Assembly (NCBI GenBank): GCA_002502215.1
Contig: DAPT01000068.1
Location: 1 to 11,326 of the forward strand
Source: Euryarchaeota archaeon UBA124
Lineage (GTDB): Archaea; Thermoplasmatota; Poseidoniia; Poseidoniales; Poseidoniaceae
Length of the DNA: 11,326 nt
Reading direction: 5' to 3'
Shown here: positions 1 through 6,418 of the stretch, piece after piece
Position numbering within the stretch: position 1 is the first letter of the stretch
Layout: each line of letters starts with the position of its first letter
Position numbers and translations under genes: made by a program
Notes under the pieces: model-generated
The model's input: the letters and a program-made list of their open reading frames with translations, nothing else
Told to the model about the DNA's origin: nothing
Databases searched by the model: none

Positions 1-53
1 TCCGGTCGAACAGCGAACATATCTGGGGCGTCTCCACTCATCATTTCATTCAT
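1..53 (-). CDS. N-terminal fragment of an unidentified gene
   Basis: An open frame runs off the left edge of the window on the minus strand. It starts at an ATG at 53-51, overlapping the last 8 bases of the thioesterase gene. In-frame ATGs at 44 and 41 are alternative starts. The visible residues begin MNEMMSGDAPDMFAVRP, which is too short to recognise. The overlap or 1-2 base spacing with the upstream stop suggests co-transcription and translational coupling with the thioesterase. Whether it is a real gene depends on the frame staying open beyond the window. Confidence 0.45.
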   Translation of the reverse strand, partial: MNEMMSGDAPDMFAVRP

Positions 54-462
54 CTCTTTTACAATTTGAAAGTGCTTGACGTAAATCCTCTGGAATCGAT
101 TGGCGTTTCATCGAGTCCATGTTGACGCATACTGTCACCTGAGAGGAAGTCCAGAGTAGTTCTCGGTCCTGATTATGAAATTCATAGCACCATGTGCAGG
201 AAGACTCTCCGATTGCGTCAATCCAAATCGTTGCTGTAATCGTATCCCCGTAGCGTAGTGGTGCATGGAAATCGGACTCAACGTGGACGACGGGGAACCC
301 AGTTTTCCGAATCAGGAGCAAGTCAGCGTACCGGACATCGCAAATATGCGTCCAAGCATCTTCAAAAAATCGGTGTGCAAGATCGAAAATCCTTGGATAA
401 TACGCAATGTTTGCCAAGTCAACCATAGGGAAATCAACACCCCGCTTAACTTGAACTGCCAT
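46..462 (-). CDS. Hotdog-fold acyl-CoA thioesterase (4HBT/YbgC-like)
   Basis: This 138-residue protein has the length and sequence pattern of the 4-hydroxybenzoyl-CoA thioesterase family, cytosolic enzymes that hydrolyse acyl- or aryl-CoA thioesters to the free acid and CoA. The N-terminal stretch VDFPMVDLANIAYYPRIFD (residues 9-27) matches the family signature in which an Asp (here Asp15) is catalytic and is followed by the long central helix of the hotdog fold. The remainder alternates short strands (FHAPLRYGDTITATIWI, SSCTWCYEFHN, TSSQVTVCVN) as in a five-stranded sheet. The start is the ATG at 462, six to ten residues before the signature as is usual. The gene overlaps the next one on the same strand. 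The acyl substrate cannot be told from the sequence, and the family call is firmer than the reaction. Confidence 0.85.
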   Translation of the reverse strand: MAVQVKRGVDFPMVDLANIAYYPRIFDLAHRFFEDAWTHICDVRYADLLLIRKTGFPVVHVESDFHAPLRYGDTITATIWIDAIGESSCTWCYEFHNQDRELLWTSSQVTVCVNMDSMKRQSIPEDLRQALSNCKRDE

Positions 463-483
463 GCAGCGTCTAAAAGAAGAAGC

Positions 484-491
484 AGTATGAA
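484..491 (-). promoter_or_regulatory. Possible TATA-like element for the thioesterase gene
   Basis: On the minus strand the sequence TTCATACT lies about 22-29 bases upstream of the ATG at 462. That is where an archaeal TATA box would sit for a leaderless or short-leader transcript. The match is weak and the call rests mainly on position. Confidence 0.25.
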
Positions 492-526
492 CTCTTGTAC
501 GAACCAGCGGATTGCATTCCGTTGTG

Positions 527-534
527 CTTATATC
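527..534 (+). promoter_or_regulatory. TATA-like box of the tRNA-Arg gene
   Basis: CTTATATC is centred about 30 bases upstream of the mature tRNA 5' end at 561. This fits an archaeal TATA box about 26 bases before a start site that leaves a few bases of 5' leader for RNase P to remove. It is the only strong A/T-rich element in the gap between the thioesterase and the tRNA. Confidence 0.55.
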
Positions 535-560
535 AAGTCGGCAGGTGGGACAATTACCCC

Positions 561-637
561 GGCCCCTTGGGGTAGTTTGGATATCCTTCGACCCTGCGGA
601 GGTTGAGACCCGTGTTCGAATCGCGGAGGGGCCGCCA
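561..637 (+). tRNA. tRNA-Arg, anticodon GCG, CCA encoded
   Basis: A complete cloverleaf can be folded by eye. The acceptor stem is GGCCCCT (561-567) with AGGGGCC (627-633), seven pairs. The D arm is GGGT/TCCT with GG at 579-580. The anticodon stem is CGACC (589-593) with GGTTG (601-605), closing a seven-base loop CTGCGGA with T33 at 595 and the anticodon GCG at 596-598, which reads CGC and CGU arginine codons. The variable loop is AGAC. The T stem CCGTG/CGCGG closes the loop TTCGAAT. The discriminator is G634 and CCA is encoded at 635-637. No intron interrupts the anticodon loop. The gene lies between two minus-strand genes and has its own upstream TATA-like box. Confidence 0.95.
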
Positions 638-681
638 AATCATGACGATGCTCGTTCCTGTTGGTCGTTTTGAATTCGAAG

Positions 682-1353
682 TCATGAAGGCCAGTAAACA
701 ATGTCCCAACTGTGTTGGTTTGCATGTTTTTCGAGTGAAGATTCTGGATTTACAGCGATGGCATGGCCGCATATCTGCATAAACCATGAGTCTGCAAGCG
801 TGTTCCCATATCCATAGCACTTTGAGAGATTATGTCCATGCTCGGCTGCATCTTGTTGAACAATGGGGACCTTTCCCTTTCTTCGAGGGACAGACCAACC
901 TCGTTCTGAGCCTGAGAGCCAGCCCGTTCGTAATTTGGGCCCACAACCGTACACTTCGTCCATTCCGAGAACTCGAGCCATCGCCTCGGCCATTGGAGCG
1001 ACTGTTGCGGTAACCAAGACCAACCTGTGCCCTTGTTTCCGATGCCACTCTAGTCGTTCCCAAGCACCTTGTGAAACCTTCGCTTTCAGCGTCGATGTTG
1101 CAATCTCATTGGAATATTGTTCCAAAACGCGCCATGAAGCGAGAGACAAGTGGCCGCGATTGCGGAGGGCATCATATGGCGCCTTGCCTGTGAGCAGGCC
1201 GAACGTCGTTCCTAGAGTCCATGCAACTGTCGCATGTGGAATCCTCCATGGCCTACGTCTCGCAAGAAGACCTGTAAGTGTCTTTTCGCTCGATGCATTC
1301 AGCAATGTTCCGTCGAGATCGAAGTATGCTGCCACCTCCGATGTCTCGCCCAT
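682..1353 (-). CDS. HAD-superfamily phosphatase (subfamily IB-like)
   Basis: The protein carries the four HAD phosphohydrolase motifs in order. Motif I is YFDLDGTLL near residue 10, containing the nucleophile and general acid Asp pair. Motif II is LVLVTAT, with the phosphate-binding Thr. Motif III is a Lys in PRRKGK. Motif IV is YGYGNTLADSW. The spacing and the alpha-helical cap between motifs I and II (about residues 20-90) fit the IB subfamily, which includes phosphoserine phosphatase-like and lipid-phosphate phosphatase-like enzymes. The tail GHAIAVNPESSLEKHA is also typical of that group. The first acidic residue of motif IV is Asn, a substitution I recall from other IB members. I chose the ATG at 1353 because it places motif I about ten residues from the N-terminus. 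An ATG at 1395 would add 14 residues. The gene is divergent from the MFS gene. The substrate is unknown. Confidence 0.85.
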   Translation of the reverse strand: MGETSEVAAYFDLDGTLLNASSEKTLTGLLARRRPWRIPHATVAWTLGTTFGLLTGKAPYDALRNRGHLSLASWRVLEQYSNEIATSTLKAKVSQGAWERLEWHRKQGHRLVLVTATVAPMAEAMARVLGMDEVYGCGPKLRTGWLSGSERGWSVPRRKGKVPIVQQDAAEHGHNLSKCYGYGNTLADSWFMQICGHAIAVNPESSLEKHANQHSWDIVYWPS

Positions 1354-1437
1354 GTGGCACGTAGATGAAATCGATTGAAGAGGTCGTCGGTTCAAAACCC
1401 CCGAATCTTGAAATCAAGCGATGCTGAGGCTTTGGCC

Positions 1438-3564
1438 ATGCAGCGGTTGGTGACGTTGATTCTTATCGCCTTCCTCGCTCTTCCATTCTCTGGATGTTTA
1501 GGAGAAGAGGCCGTTGATGCTTCTTTGGGAACGTACCTAATCGATGCGGAATGGACAGTCGTTCCCTTGGAAACGAAAAGTGAGTATTATCCCGATGGTG
1601 AAAATGTTTCTTGGGAAGTAGCCTCTGATGACGTCACCCAGCAGGTTCAGGATGCTGGAGGCATTATCGTAGGAATCTCGATGTTGCTTGAATATCAAGA
1701 AGATGAGGCTGCAAATTTTGGTTTGTGCACAGGCTTAGAAAACAATGTTCCAGACACCATTTACGGAACCATTTCCAAGAATGATTGGACACTGACTCAA
1801 AATGAGTTGAACCCGGGCTCCCATGTTGTAAACCTCACTTGGCACAATCAATCGTTGCTTGAGGTGGGCAATGTCACAGGGATGTCGGAAGATGAAATCA
1901 TGAACCAACTTGACCTTGGAGAGGAGTCGTACGGAACATACAACATCGGCATCTTGGTTGAGGCAGAGGCATTCAGTGGTGAACTCTGCACACATACCGA
2001 CAACGGAGAACAGGTTGAAAGCACAATATCTCTACTTGTCATCGATCTCACACTAAGTGGAGGGAACGAAATCACTTCAATGGCAGTCGGAGATGGCGAA
2101 ATATCCATTCTGTTGTTTTCTCCTTGGTTCATCGGAATGTTTCTCTTGGTTGCTTACCTTGTCAATCGAAAAGACTTGTATCACCTCGGAGTTATCCTTG
2201 AAGAAGATGACGACGGCGAACCGACCCAGTTTTGGGAAGGAATCGGGGAGGGAGCGCCCACTGGGGATGGAAAAACCCTGGTTGAAAGTTACCAAGCTCG
2301 AGTTCTCACCCTATGTGCACTCTATGTGGCGCAAGGCATTCCTTGGGGATTCATCACAGTCACGTTTGTCACTTACCTCGCAGTCGAGGGCGTTGCAGCT
2401 GGTCAGTTGGCATTCTTGCTTACGCTTGGGACTTTGCCATGGTCTGTCAAATTCCTTTGGGGCCCAGTTATCGATCGCTACCAATTCCCAGAAATGGGGA
2501 AAAGACGCCCATGGATTCTTATCGCACAAAGCGGCATGATTATTGTCCTAAGCTCGATGCTTTTGATTCCAAATATGGCTTCGAATGTGACACTTGTAGG
2601 CGTTATGTTCCTTGTTTACAATGTCTTTACCGCATTACAGGATGTTAGTACAGATGCTCTTGCAGTTGATGTTTTGCAACCTCATGAGTTTGAGAAAGTC
2701 AACAGTTACATGTTCACATCGAAAGCAGTAGGTGGAATCATTGGAGGTGCTGGATTGGGAACAATCATCGGATTTGTTGGCATTAAAGGAGCCATTGTCC
2801 TCCAGATCCCCATTCTCGTTGTCATTATGCTCGTGCCTTTGTTTATGACAGAGCGTCCTGGGGAGAAACTGTATCCTTGGAGCGAATCGGTTGGAGGTGG
2901 TAAGAAAAGCGAGAAAATAGAGGAGAAAAACTTCAGAGAGATTTTCGATAACATCAAAATCGCTTTCTCTTTCAGATCTGCACAACTCGGTGTTCTCTTG
3001 AGTCTGATTATTTCTCTGTCCTACTTCCTCATTCCTGTTCTGCCACTTCTGTTTGTTCGTGAATTGGGGTGGACTGAGGAACAATTTAACGCTACAAAAG
3101 GGGGCATCATACTCATCGTTACGATGCTCGGCTACATGGTCGGTGGACAATTAGGAAAACAGTTTGGAGGAAAGGCCATCATCATTTACGCAGCATTCAC
3201 GACTGCACTCGTGACTGCATTCTGGGGAATGAATGAGGCTTTGTGGAGTAACGGATTCTTCATGATGACGATTTGGAGCATCCAGACGTTTGTATGGGCC
3301 ATGGTTTCAATCAATATTTACTCGTTGATGATGCGAATCACGTGGACTGAGGTTGGAGGCACGCAATTTACTGGATACATGGCGATGATGAATCTTTCAG
3401 CAATCATTGGCTATCAGTTAACAGCACCACTTACTGCAAGGTTTGACTATTCGACGTTGTTTTTCATCGCTGCACTTCTCGAGACAGTTGTTATCTTTGG
3501 AGCGATGTTTATCGATCCAGAGGAAACGCGTCGAGAGATGGCGAAGCGTCTTACTGAACAGTAA
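1438..3564 (+). CDS. AmpG-like MFS transporter with lipoprotein-type extracytoplasmic domain
   Basis: The protein has 708 residues in two parts. Residues 1-20 form a signal sequence ending in the lipobox-like LPFSGC (Cys20). Residues about 21-220 form a hydrophilic, probably extracytoplasmic beta-rich domain with several N-x-S/T sites and two cysteines (97, 184) that could pair. One membrane helix (about 222-243) and an acidic cytoplasmic linker lead into a 12-helix major facilitator domain (about 285-708). The facilitator half resembles the AmpG/acetyl-CoA-transporter branch: TLPWSVKFLWGPVIDRYQF then GKRRPWI in the helix 2-3 region, and ALQDVSTDALAVDVL about 65 residues later. AmpG proteins import muropeptides in bacteria, but an archaeon without murein would use another substrate. 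The start at 1438 is preferred over the in-frame ATG at 1375 because the latter buries the signal peptide. A signal-anchor without cleavage is the alternative. Confidence 0.85.
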   Translation: MQRLVTLILIAFLALPFSGCLGEEAVDASLGTYLIDAEWTVVPLETKSEYYPDGENVSWEVASDDVTQQVQDAGGIIVGISMLLEYQEDEAANFGLCTGLENNVPDTIYGTISKNDWTLTQNELNPGSHVVNLTWHNQSLLEVGNVTGMSEDEIMNQLDLGEESYGTYNIGILVEAEAFSGELCTHTDNGEQVESTISLLVIDLTLSGGNEITSMAVGDGEISILLFSPWFIGMFLLVAYLVNRKDLYHLGVILEEDDDGEPTQFWEGIGEGAPTGDGKTLVESYQARVLTLCALYVAQGIPWGFITVTFVTYLAVEGVAAGQLAFLLTLGTLPWSVKFLWGPVIDRYQFPEMGKRRPWILIAQSGMIIVLSSMLLIPNMASNVTLVGVMFLVYNVFTALQDVSTDALAVDVLQPHEFEKVNSYMFTSKAVGGIIGGAGLGTIIGFVGIKGAIVLQIPILVVIMLVPLFMTERPGEKLYPWSESVGGGKKSEKIEEKNFREIFDNIKIAFSFRSAQLGVLLSLIISLSYFLIPVLPLLFVRELGWTEEQFNATKGGIILIVTMLGYMVGGQLGKQFGGKAIIIYAAFTTALVTAFWGMNEALWSNGFFMMTIWSIQTFVWAMVSINIYSLMMRITWTEVGGTQFTGYMAMMNLSAIIGYQLTAPLTARFDYSTLFFIAALLETVVIFGAMFIDPEETRREMAKRLTEQ

Positions 3565-3642
3565 AACATCGCTATCCAAATCATTTGATTTCACCGAGGC
3601 CTTGCAGTAAAAACAAATACAGTAGGGCCTTCGGATTTCACA

Positions 3643-3909
3643 ATGTCAAGAAATTGGAATAAAATATGGAGATACGTACACCTCAGTGTTGGACTGATTT
3701 TAGTCGTATACCATGCACGAATTGCGTGGTATCACAATGGTTTCATTGATTCTGTTTGGTCGGCGAGCACAGATAAATTTGTATCAACAACGCTCATCTT
3801 TCTTGTAATGTGGACAGGGTTGGCAAAGTGGCCAATTTATCCGTGGTACAAGAAGCGGCAGAATCGAAAAAAGAGACGACAAAAAGAACTCGCGACTGCA
3901 CCGAAATGA
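3643..3909 (+). CDS. Small two-helix membrane protein, function unknown
   Basis: This 88-residue protein is not recognised. It has a short basic N-terminus rich in Trp and Arg, a first membrane helix at about residues 11-30, a second at about 46-66, and a strongly basic C-terminal tail (KKRQNRKKRRQKE) that by the positive-inside rule should be cytoplasmic, placing both ends inside. Three histidines (13, 24, 31) lie in or next to the first helix, which could be structural or could bind a cofactor, but no family signature supports the latter. The gene follows the MFS gene by 78 bases on the same strand. A weak A/T-rich element around 3611-3619 sits 24-32 bases upstream of the ATG, so it may have its own promoter. 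Confidence 0.7.
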   Translation: MSRNWNKIWRYVHLSVGLILVVYHARIAWYHNGFIDSVWSASTDKFVSTTLIFLVMWTGLAKWPIYPWYKKRQNRKKRRQKELATAPK

Positions 3910-3956
3910 TGCCCCCGATGTCACATTCGACGCACTATTTGGGCAGCGAACCCGGA

Positions 3957-4238
3957 TTACTCGGATTTTGATTCGGTCTCGAGACAACCGTACACTCGTC
4001 GTCCAGCACGATGATCCTGCCACCAAGTCAATCGATCTGCGAGGTGTCTCGGGATGAAAAAACCAACCTTGCGGGGTGTTAATCCATGATTTCGCATGAT
4101 CCAGTCGTGCGATAAATTTGCGACAATGGATTGGGCTGAACACCCTGGATTTGCAGTTACAAACCGCATAATTTCTTCTTTCAGTCGTTCAAAGCGCGCT
4201 TTTTTCTGGGAGCCTTTGCCCAGTCTTCTTGGAGACAT
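3957..4238 (-). CDS. Small winged-helix DNA-binding-like protein
   Basis: This 93-residue basic protein begins with a Lys/Arg-rich segment (MSPRRLGKGSQKKARFERLK). A helical stretch, EEIMRFVTANPGCSAQSIVANL, follows with the spacing of a helix-turn-helix, where NPGCSAQSIV resembles the turn and recognition-helix start in archaeal winged-helix regulators. The segment RHLADRLTWWQDHRAGRRVYG could form the second recognition helix and a basic wing. No ligand domain is present, so it may be a one-domain repressor or nucleoid-type protein. A perfect palindrome lies 4-17 bases upstream of its ATG, which suggests autoregulation. Its 3' end converges on the small membrane protein gene with a 47-base gap. 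The fold is judged from pattern only. Confidence 0.7.
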   Translation of the reverse strand: MSPRRLGKGSQKKARFERLKEEIMRFVTANPGCSAQSIVANLSHDWIMRNHGLTPRKVGFFIPRHLADRLTWWQDHRAGRRVYGCLETESKSE

Positions 4239-4241
4239 AAG

Positions 4242-4255
4242 CGCAAATGTTTGCG
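4242..4255. promoter_or_regulatory. Palindromic operator candidate before the winged-helix gene
   Basis: CGCAAATGTTTGCG is a perfect inverted repeat with 6-base arms and a 2-base spacer. It sits 4-17 bases upstream of the ATG at 4238, between that ATG and an A/T-rich TATA-like stretch (4261-4270; TTTGATAACT on the minus strand). A protein bound here would cover the likely transcription start of a leaderless mRNA and so would repress. The binding protein is inferred to be the adjacent winged-helix protein. Confidence 0.45.
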
Positions 4256-4286
4256 TTTACAGTTATCAAACAAATGGGGGCATTCC

Positions 4287-4640
4287 CTATTCCATTGTGA
4301 CAGGTTGCGTGGTCTTCCAGTTCGCCGTAGCGAGTTTCTTGGCCTTACCGTCAGCGATGATCGGAGCGATTTTATTCAGGCGTCCGTGCATTCCATGAAC
4401 CTGAAATTTGACTCGGAGCTCTGCGGTTAACGATGCTTTGAGCGCTTGCATTTGCTCATCGTCCAATTCAATGCTTGCGAGGTCTTCTCCGGATGTAATC
4501 GATGAGATCGTGAACGTCTTGTTTTTGCAGGAGAGCGATGGCCTGAAGTCCATATCATCTGGGTGATTCATCCAAACAGAAATGTCGAGAGAGAGTGTGT
4601 CTCGAATATTGACCCGACTGATTTCGACTGATTCAACCAT
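4287..4640 (-). CDS. Conserved-looking soluble protein, function unknown
   Basis: I do not recognise a family. The product is about 117 residues, has no signal peptide or membrane helix, and reads as a mixed alpha/beta cytosolic protein: a strand-rich first half (VESVEISRVNIRDTLSLDISVWM), a helix (LDDEQMQALKASLTAELRVKF) and a basic end. It lies 50 bases downstream of the PKD lipoprotein on the same strand and 48 bases upstream of the winged-helix gene, so all three may be co-transcribed. I chose the ATG at 4640, preceded by GGAAGG about 10 bases upstream. A TTG at 4673 would add 11 residues and is possible. Confidence 0.65.
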   Translation of the reverse strand: MVESVEISRVNIRDTLSLDISVWMNHPDDMDFRPSLSCKNKTFTISSITSGEDLASIELDDEQMQALKASLTAELRVKFQVHGMHGRLNKIAPIIADGKAKKLATANWKTTQPVTME

Positions 4641-4690
4641 CCTGCTCAGTCCTTCCAACCACTGGCCATTCAAACCTTTTTCGTCGTATC

Positions 4691-5866
4691 CTACTCGAAT
4701 GCAATTTCTGTAATGACTGGTTCATGGATGACGATTCGCAATGTTAAGGTCCAGTCGTTACCTGGGTCGGGGTCAGGAAGAACCTCAACTGTGGAATCTG
4801 GGTTTGTTTGTAGAGCACGTACGAACAATGTCCAAGGAGTCTGTCCAAAGTTTTGGCCAGTTCGGTCGAGAAGCATCATCAAGACCATCTCTTCAGAATC
4901 TGCTTCGATGACTTCATCGAGGCCTCTTGCGTTGAGGTCATTTGCCGTTATGGTGGCTTTCGCATTCTCAGATTGAGTTATGTTGCCTCCTTCGGTTTCA
5001 GCCTCTTCTTTGAAGCCATCACCGGGAATTGAGATCATCAGGGAAAAATTGTCGTAGGGTTGGAGAATATCGTTCTCAAGTTCAAGAACTGCTTCGAAAG
5101 AAAGAATTCTCCCTTGTTGCCCTGGCAAAATTTCTTCAGTCCATTCTTCCCCTTCGTCAAGATATTCAGACCATGATTGTTCAACAACACGTTCTTTCCA
5201 TTCAATGTTAAATTGCCTTGCCGAGACATTGATTTCGAATACTTCTGTTACAATTCCTCCTTGGCCGTCATCGATGGTTAATGACCCCACATAAACACCG
5301 CTTGTATTGGTCATGAGCAATGCTTGCGAATCGGTAGAATCGACATCGTTTCGACCATCGCCGTCACCGTCGGTATCCGTACTCCAATCCAAATCCCATT
5401 GGTAGGATAACTCAGCAGATTCTGGGTCGGAAGACAAGGAGGCGTCGAGAAGTACTGCGTCGCCAGCTCTCGGGTTTTCAGGGTAGGTGAGTTCGATGTT
5501 TGGTACGCCGTTGACGACGACCACTGTGAATGCTTCATCGACTCCGCCTTGGTCATTTTCAACCTCAAGAGAAACAGTGTAAGCGCCGAAAATATCGTAG
5601 ATATGCGATGTGAAACCTGTTACCGTTTCGGTTTTCTCGCCATCGCCAAAGTCCCAGCGGTAGGCTGTGATGATACCCTCAATAGCGTCAGATTGGCGAG
5701 CATCAAAGGTAACCATTTCTCCTTCTTGAATGAGAAGTGGGTAGGCTTCGAGTGTCGCTCGAGGCTTGGTTGTTGAATCAAAGGTTTCGAGACATCCTGC
5801 TAGGGAGACGCTTAGAAGCACTGCAGTGAGGAACAACCCCCGAAGTCGCAGTGATTTCTCTTGCAT
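4691..5866 (-). CDS. PKD-domain cell-surface lipoprotein
   Basis: The 391-residue protein opens with a basic N-terminus, a hydrophobic core and a lipobox (SVSLAGC, Cys25), so it is probably exported and lipid-anchored on the outer face of the membrane. Residues about 35-118 form a PKD domain with the hallmark WDFGDG (71-76) and the closing AYTVSLEVENDQGG. Residues about 122-215 form a second, more divergent PKD domain (ELSYQWDLDW near its centre) carrying an insertion, DTDGDGDGRNDVDSTDS, that looks like a calcium-binding Asp-rich loop. The last 175 residues are acidic and beta-rich without a family I can name. PKD domains mediate protein-protein or glycan contacts. No enzymatic motif is visible. 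A clear TATA-like box lies about 25 bases upstream of the ATG. Confidence 0.85.
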   Translation of the reverse strand: MQEKSLRLRGLFLTAVLLSVSLAGCLETFDSTTKPRATLEAYPLLIQEGEMVTFDARQSDAIEGIITAYRWDFGDGEKTETVTGFTSHIYDIFGAYTVSLEVENDQGGVDEAFTVVVVNGVPNIELTYPENPRAGDAVLLDASLSSDPESAELSYQWDLDWSTDTDGDGDGRNDVDSTDSQALLMTNTSGVYVGSLTIDDGQGGIVTEVFEINVSARQFNIEWKERVVEQSWSEYLDEGEEWTEEILPGQQGRILSFEAVLELENDILQPYDNFSLMISIPGDGFKEEAETEGGNITQSENAKATITANDLNARGLDEVIEADSEEMVLMMLLDRTGQNFGQTPWTLFVRALQTNPDSTVEVLPDPDPGNDWTLTLRIVIHEPVITEIAFE

Positions 5867-5885
5867 GACTTCCGCTCAATCTCGT

Positions 5886-5895
5886 CCTATATCAT
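5886..5895 (-). promoter_or_regulatory. TATA-like box for the PKD lipoprotein gene
   Basis: ATGATATAGG on the minus strand lies 20-29 bases before the ATG at 5866. It is the most A/T-rich element near the start and fits an archaeal core promoter giving a nearly leaderless mRNA. Confidence 0.5.
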
Positions 5896-5941
5896 ACCAT
5901 GTTGTTGTTCTGGCCATATTTTTGTGGATTCAATTACGTGT

Positions 5942-6316
5942 TTAGGTTTCCGAATCAAAAGAAACCTCGGTAGGAAGATCCCCAATGATGCTTGCGGATT
6001 CAAGGTGATTTCCTAATTCATCAACCGAATTGTGCTCAATCACATTTTTTTCTGTGTAACTCTTCATTTCAGAGTCCGATAAGATGTCGTCCACCGATGC
6101 ATCATGCTCGTCATAGTCTGGCGCTGGAATTGGAATCTGCGTCACCACTGTTTCTTCTTCGTCTTCTAGGATGGATTCGATTGTTGATACATCCTCTTCG
6201 ATATCTCGTTTGTACTGTTTTTCCAGCACGGGAAGCATGTTGTCCTCTTTTTCAGAATCCTCCTTCGAGTCAACATTTTGTTCGCCCTTAGAGAAAAATC
6301 GACGAAAGAAACCCAT
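5942..6316 (-). CDS. Acidic, probably disordered protein with amphipathic N-terminus
   Basis: This 124-residue protein is not recognised. Its first 11 residues, MGFFRRFFSKG, alternate aromatic and basic residues and could insert in a membrane surface as an amphipathic helix. The rest is dominated by Asp, Glu and Ser (for example ILEDEEETVV and DDILSDSEM) with no globular pattern. This layout, a basic-aromatic tip followed by an acidic linker, recalls the N-terminal A region of the signal-recognition receptor FtsY, but no GTPase domain follows. It has its own TATA-like box and is followed, 75 bases past its stop, by the PKD lipoprotein gene. It could be an adaptor that brings partners to the membrane, which is speculative. 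Confidence 0.65.
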   Translation of the reverse strand: MGFFRRFFSKGEQNVDSKEDSEKEDNMLPVLEKQYKRDIEEDVSTIESILEDEEETVVTQIPIPAPDYDEHDASVDDILSDSEMKSYTEKNVIEHNSVDELGNHLESASIIGDLPTEVSFDSET

Positions 6317-6340
6317 ATGTTTCTGCTAACCTGACACTTC

Positions 6341-6350
6341 TTTAATCTAA
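6341..6350 (-). promoter_or_regulatory. TATA-like box for the acidic protein gene
   Basis: TTAGATTAAA on the minus strand lies 25-34 bases before the ATG at 6316, at the usual archaeal core-promoter distance, in the divergent gap shared with the exonuclease gene. Confidence 0.45.
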
Positions 6351-6418
6351 GCGATGATTTTTCCCGAACAAGATGGTTCAGGCGATAGTTCATCAATTGC
6401 GCTCGGGTCGAGGAAGTC

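Noticed and set aside
265..606. 113-codon plus-strand open frame
   Set aside because: It runs antisense through the thioesterase and into the tRNA-Arg gene.
638..681. Terminator after the tRNA
   Set aside because: Only a TTTT run at about 668-671 is present. There is no longer T-rich stretch, so the evidence is too thin to call.
863..1378. 171-codon plus-strand open frame
   Set aside because: It lies antisense to the HAD phosphatase, whose four motifs are intact. The antisense product is rich in Arg, Ser and Pro, with no domain pattern.
1381..1405. GGTTCAAAACC, resembling a tRNA T loop
   Set aside because: The flanking bases do not form a T stem and no acceptor or anticodon arm can be drawn around it.
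2635..3150. 171-codon minus-strand open frame
   Set aside because: It is antisense to the conserved MFS helices. Its composition is hydrophilic and low in pattern, as expected for a shadow.
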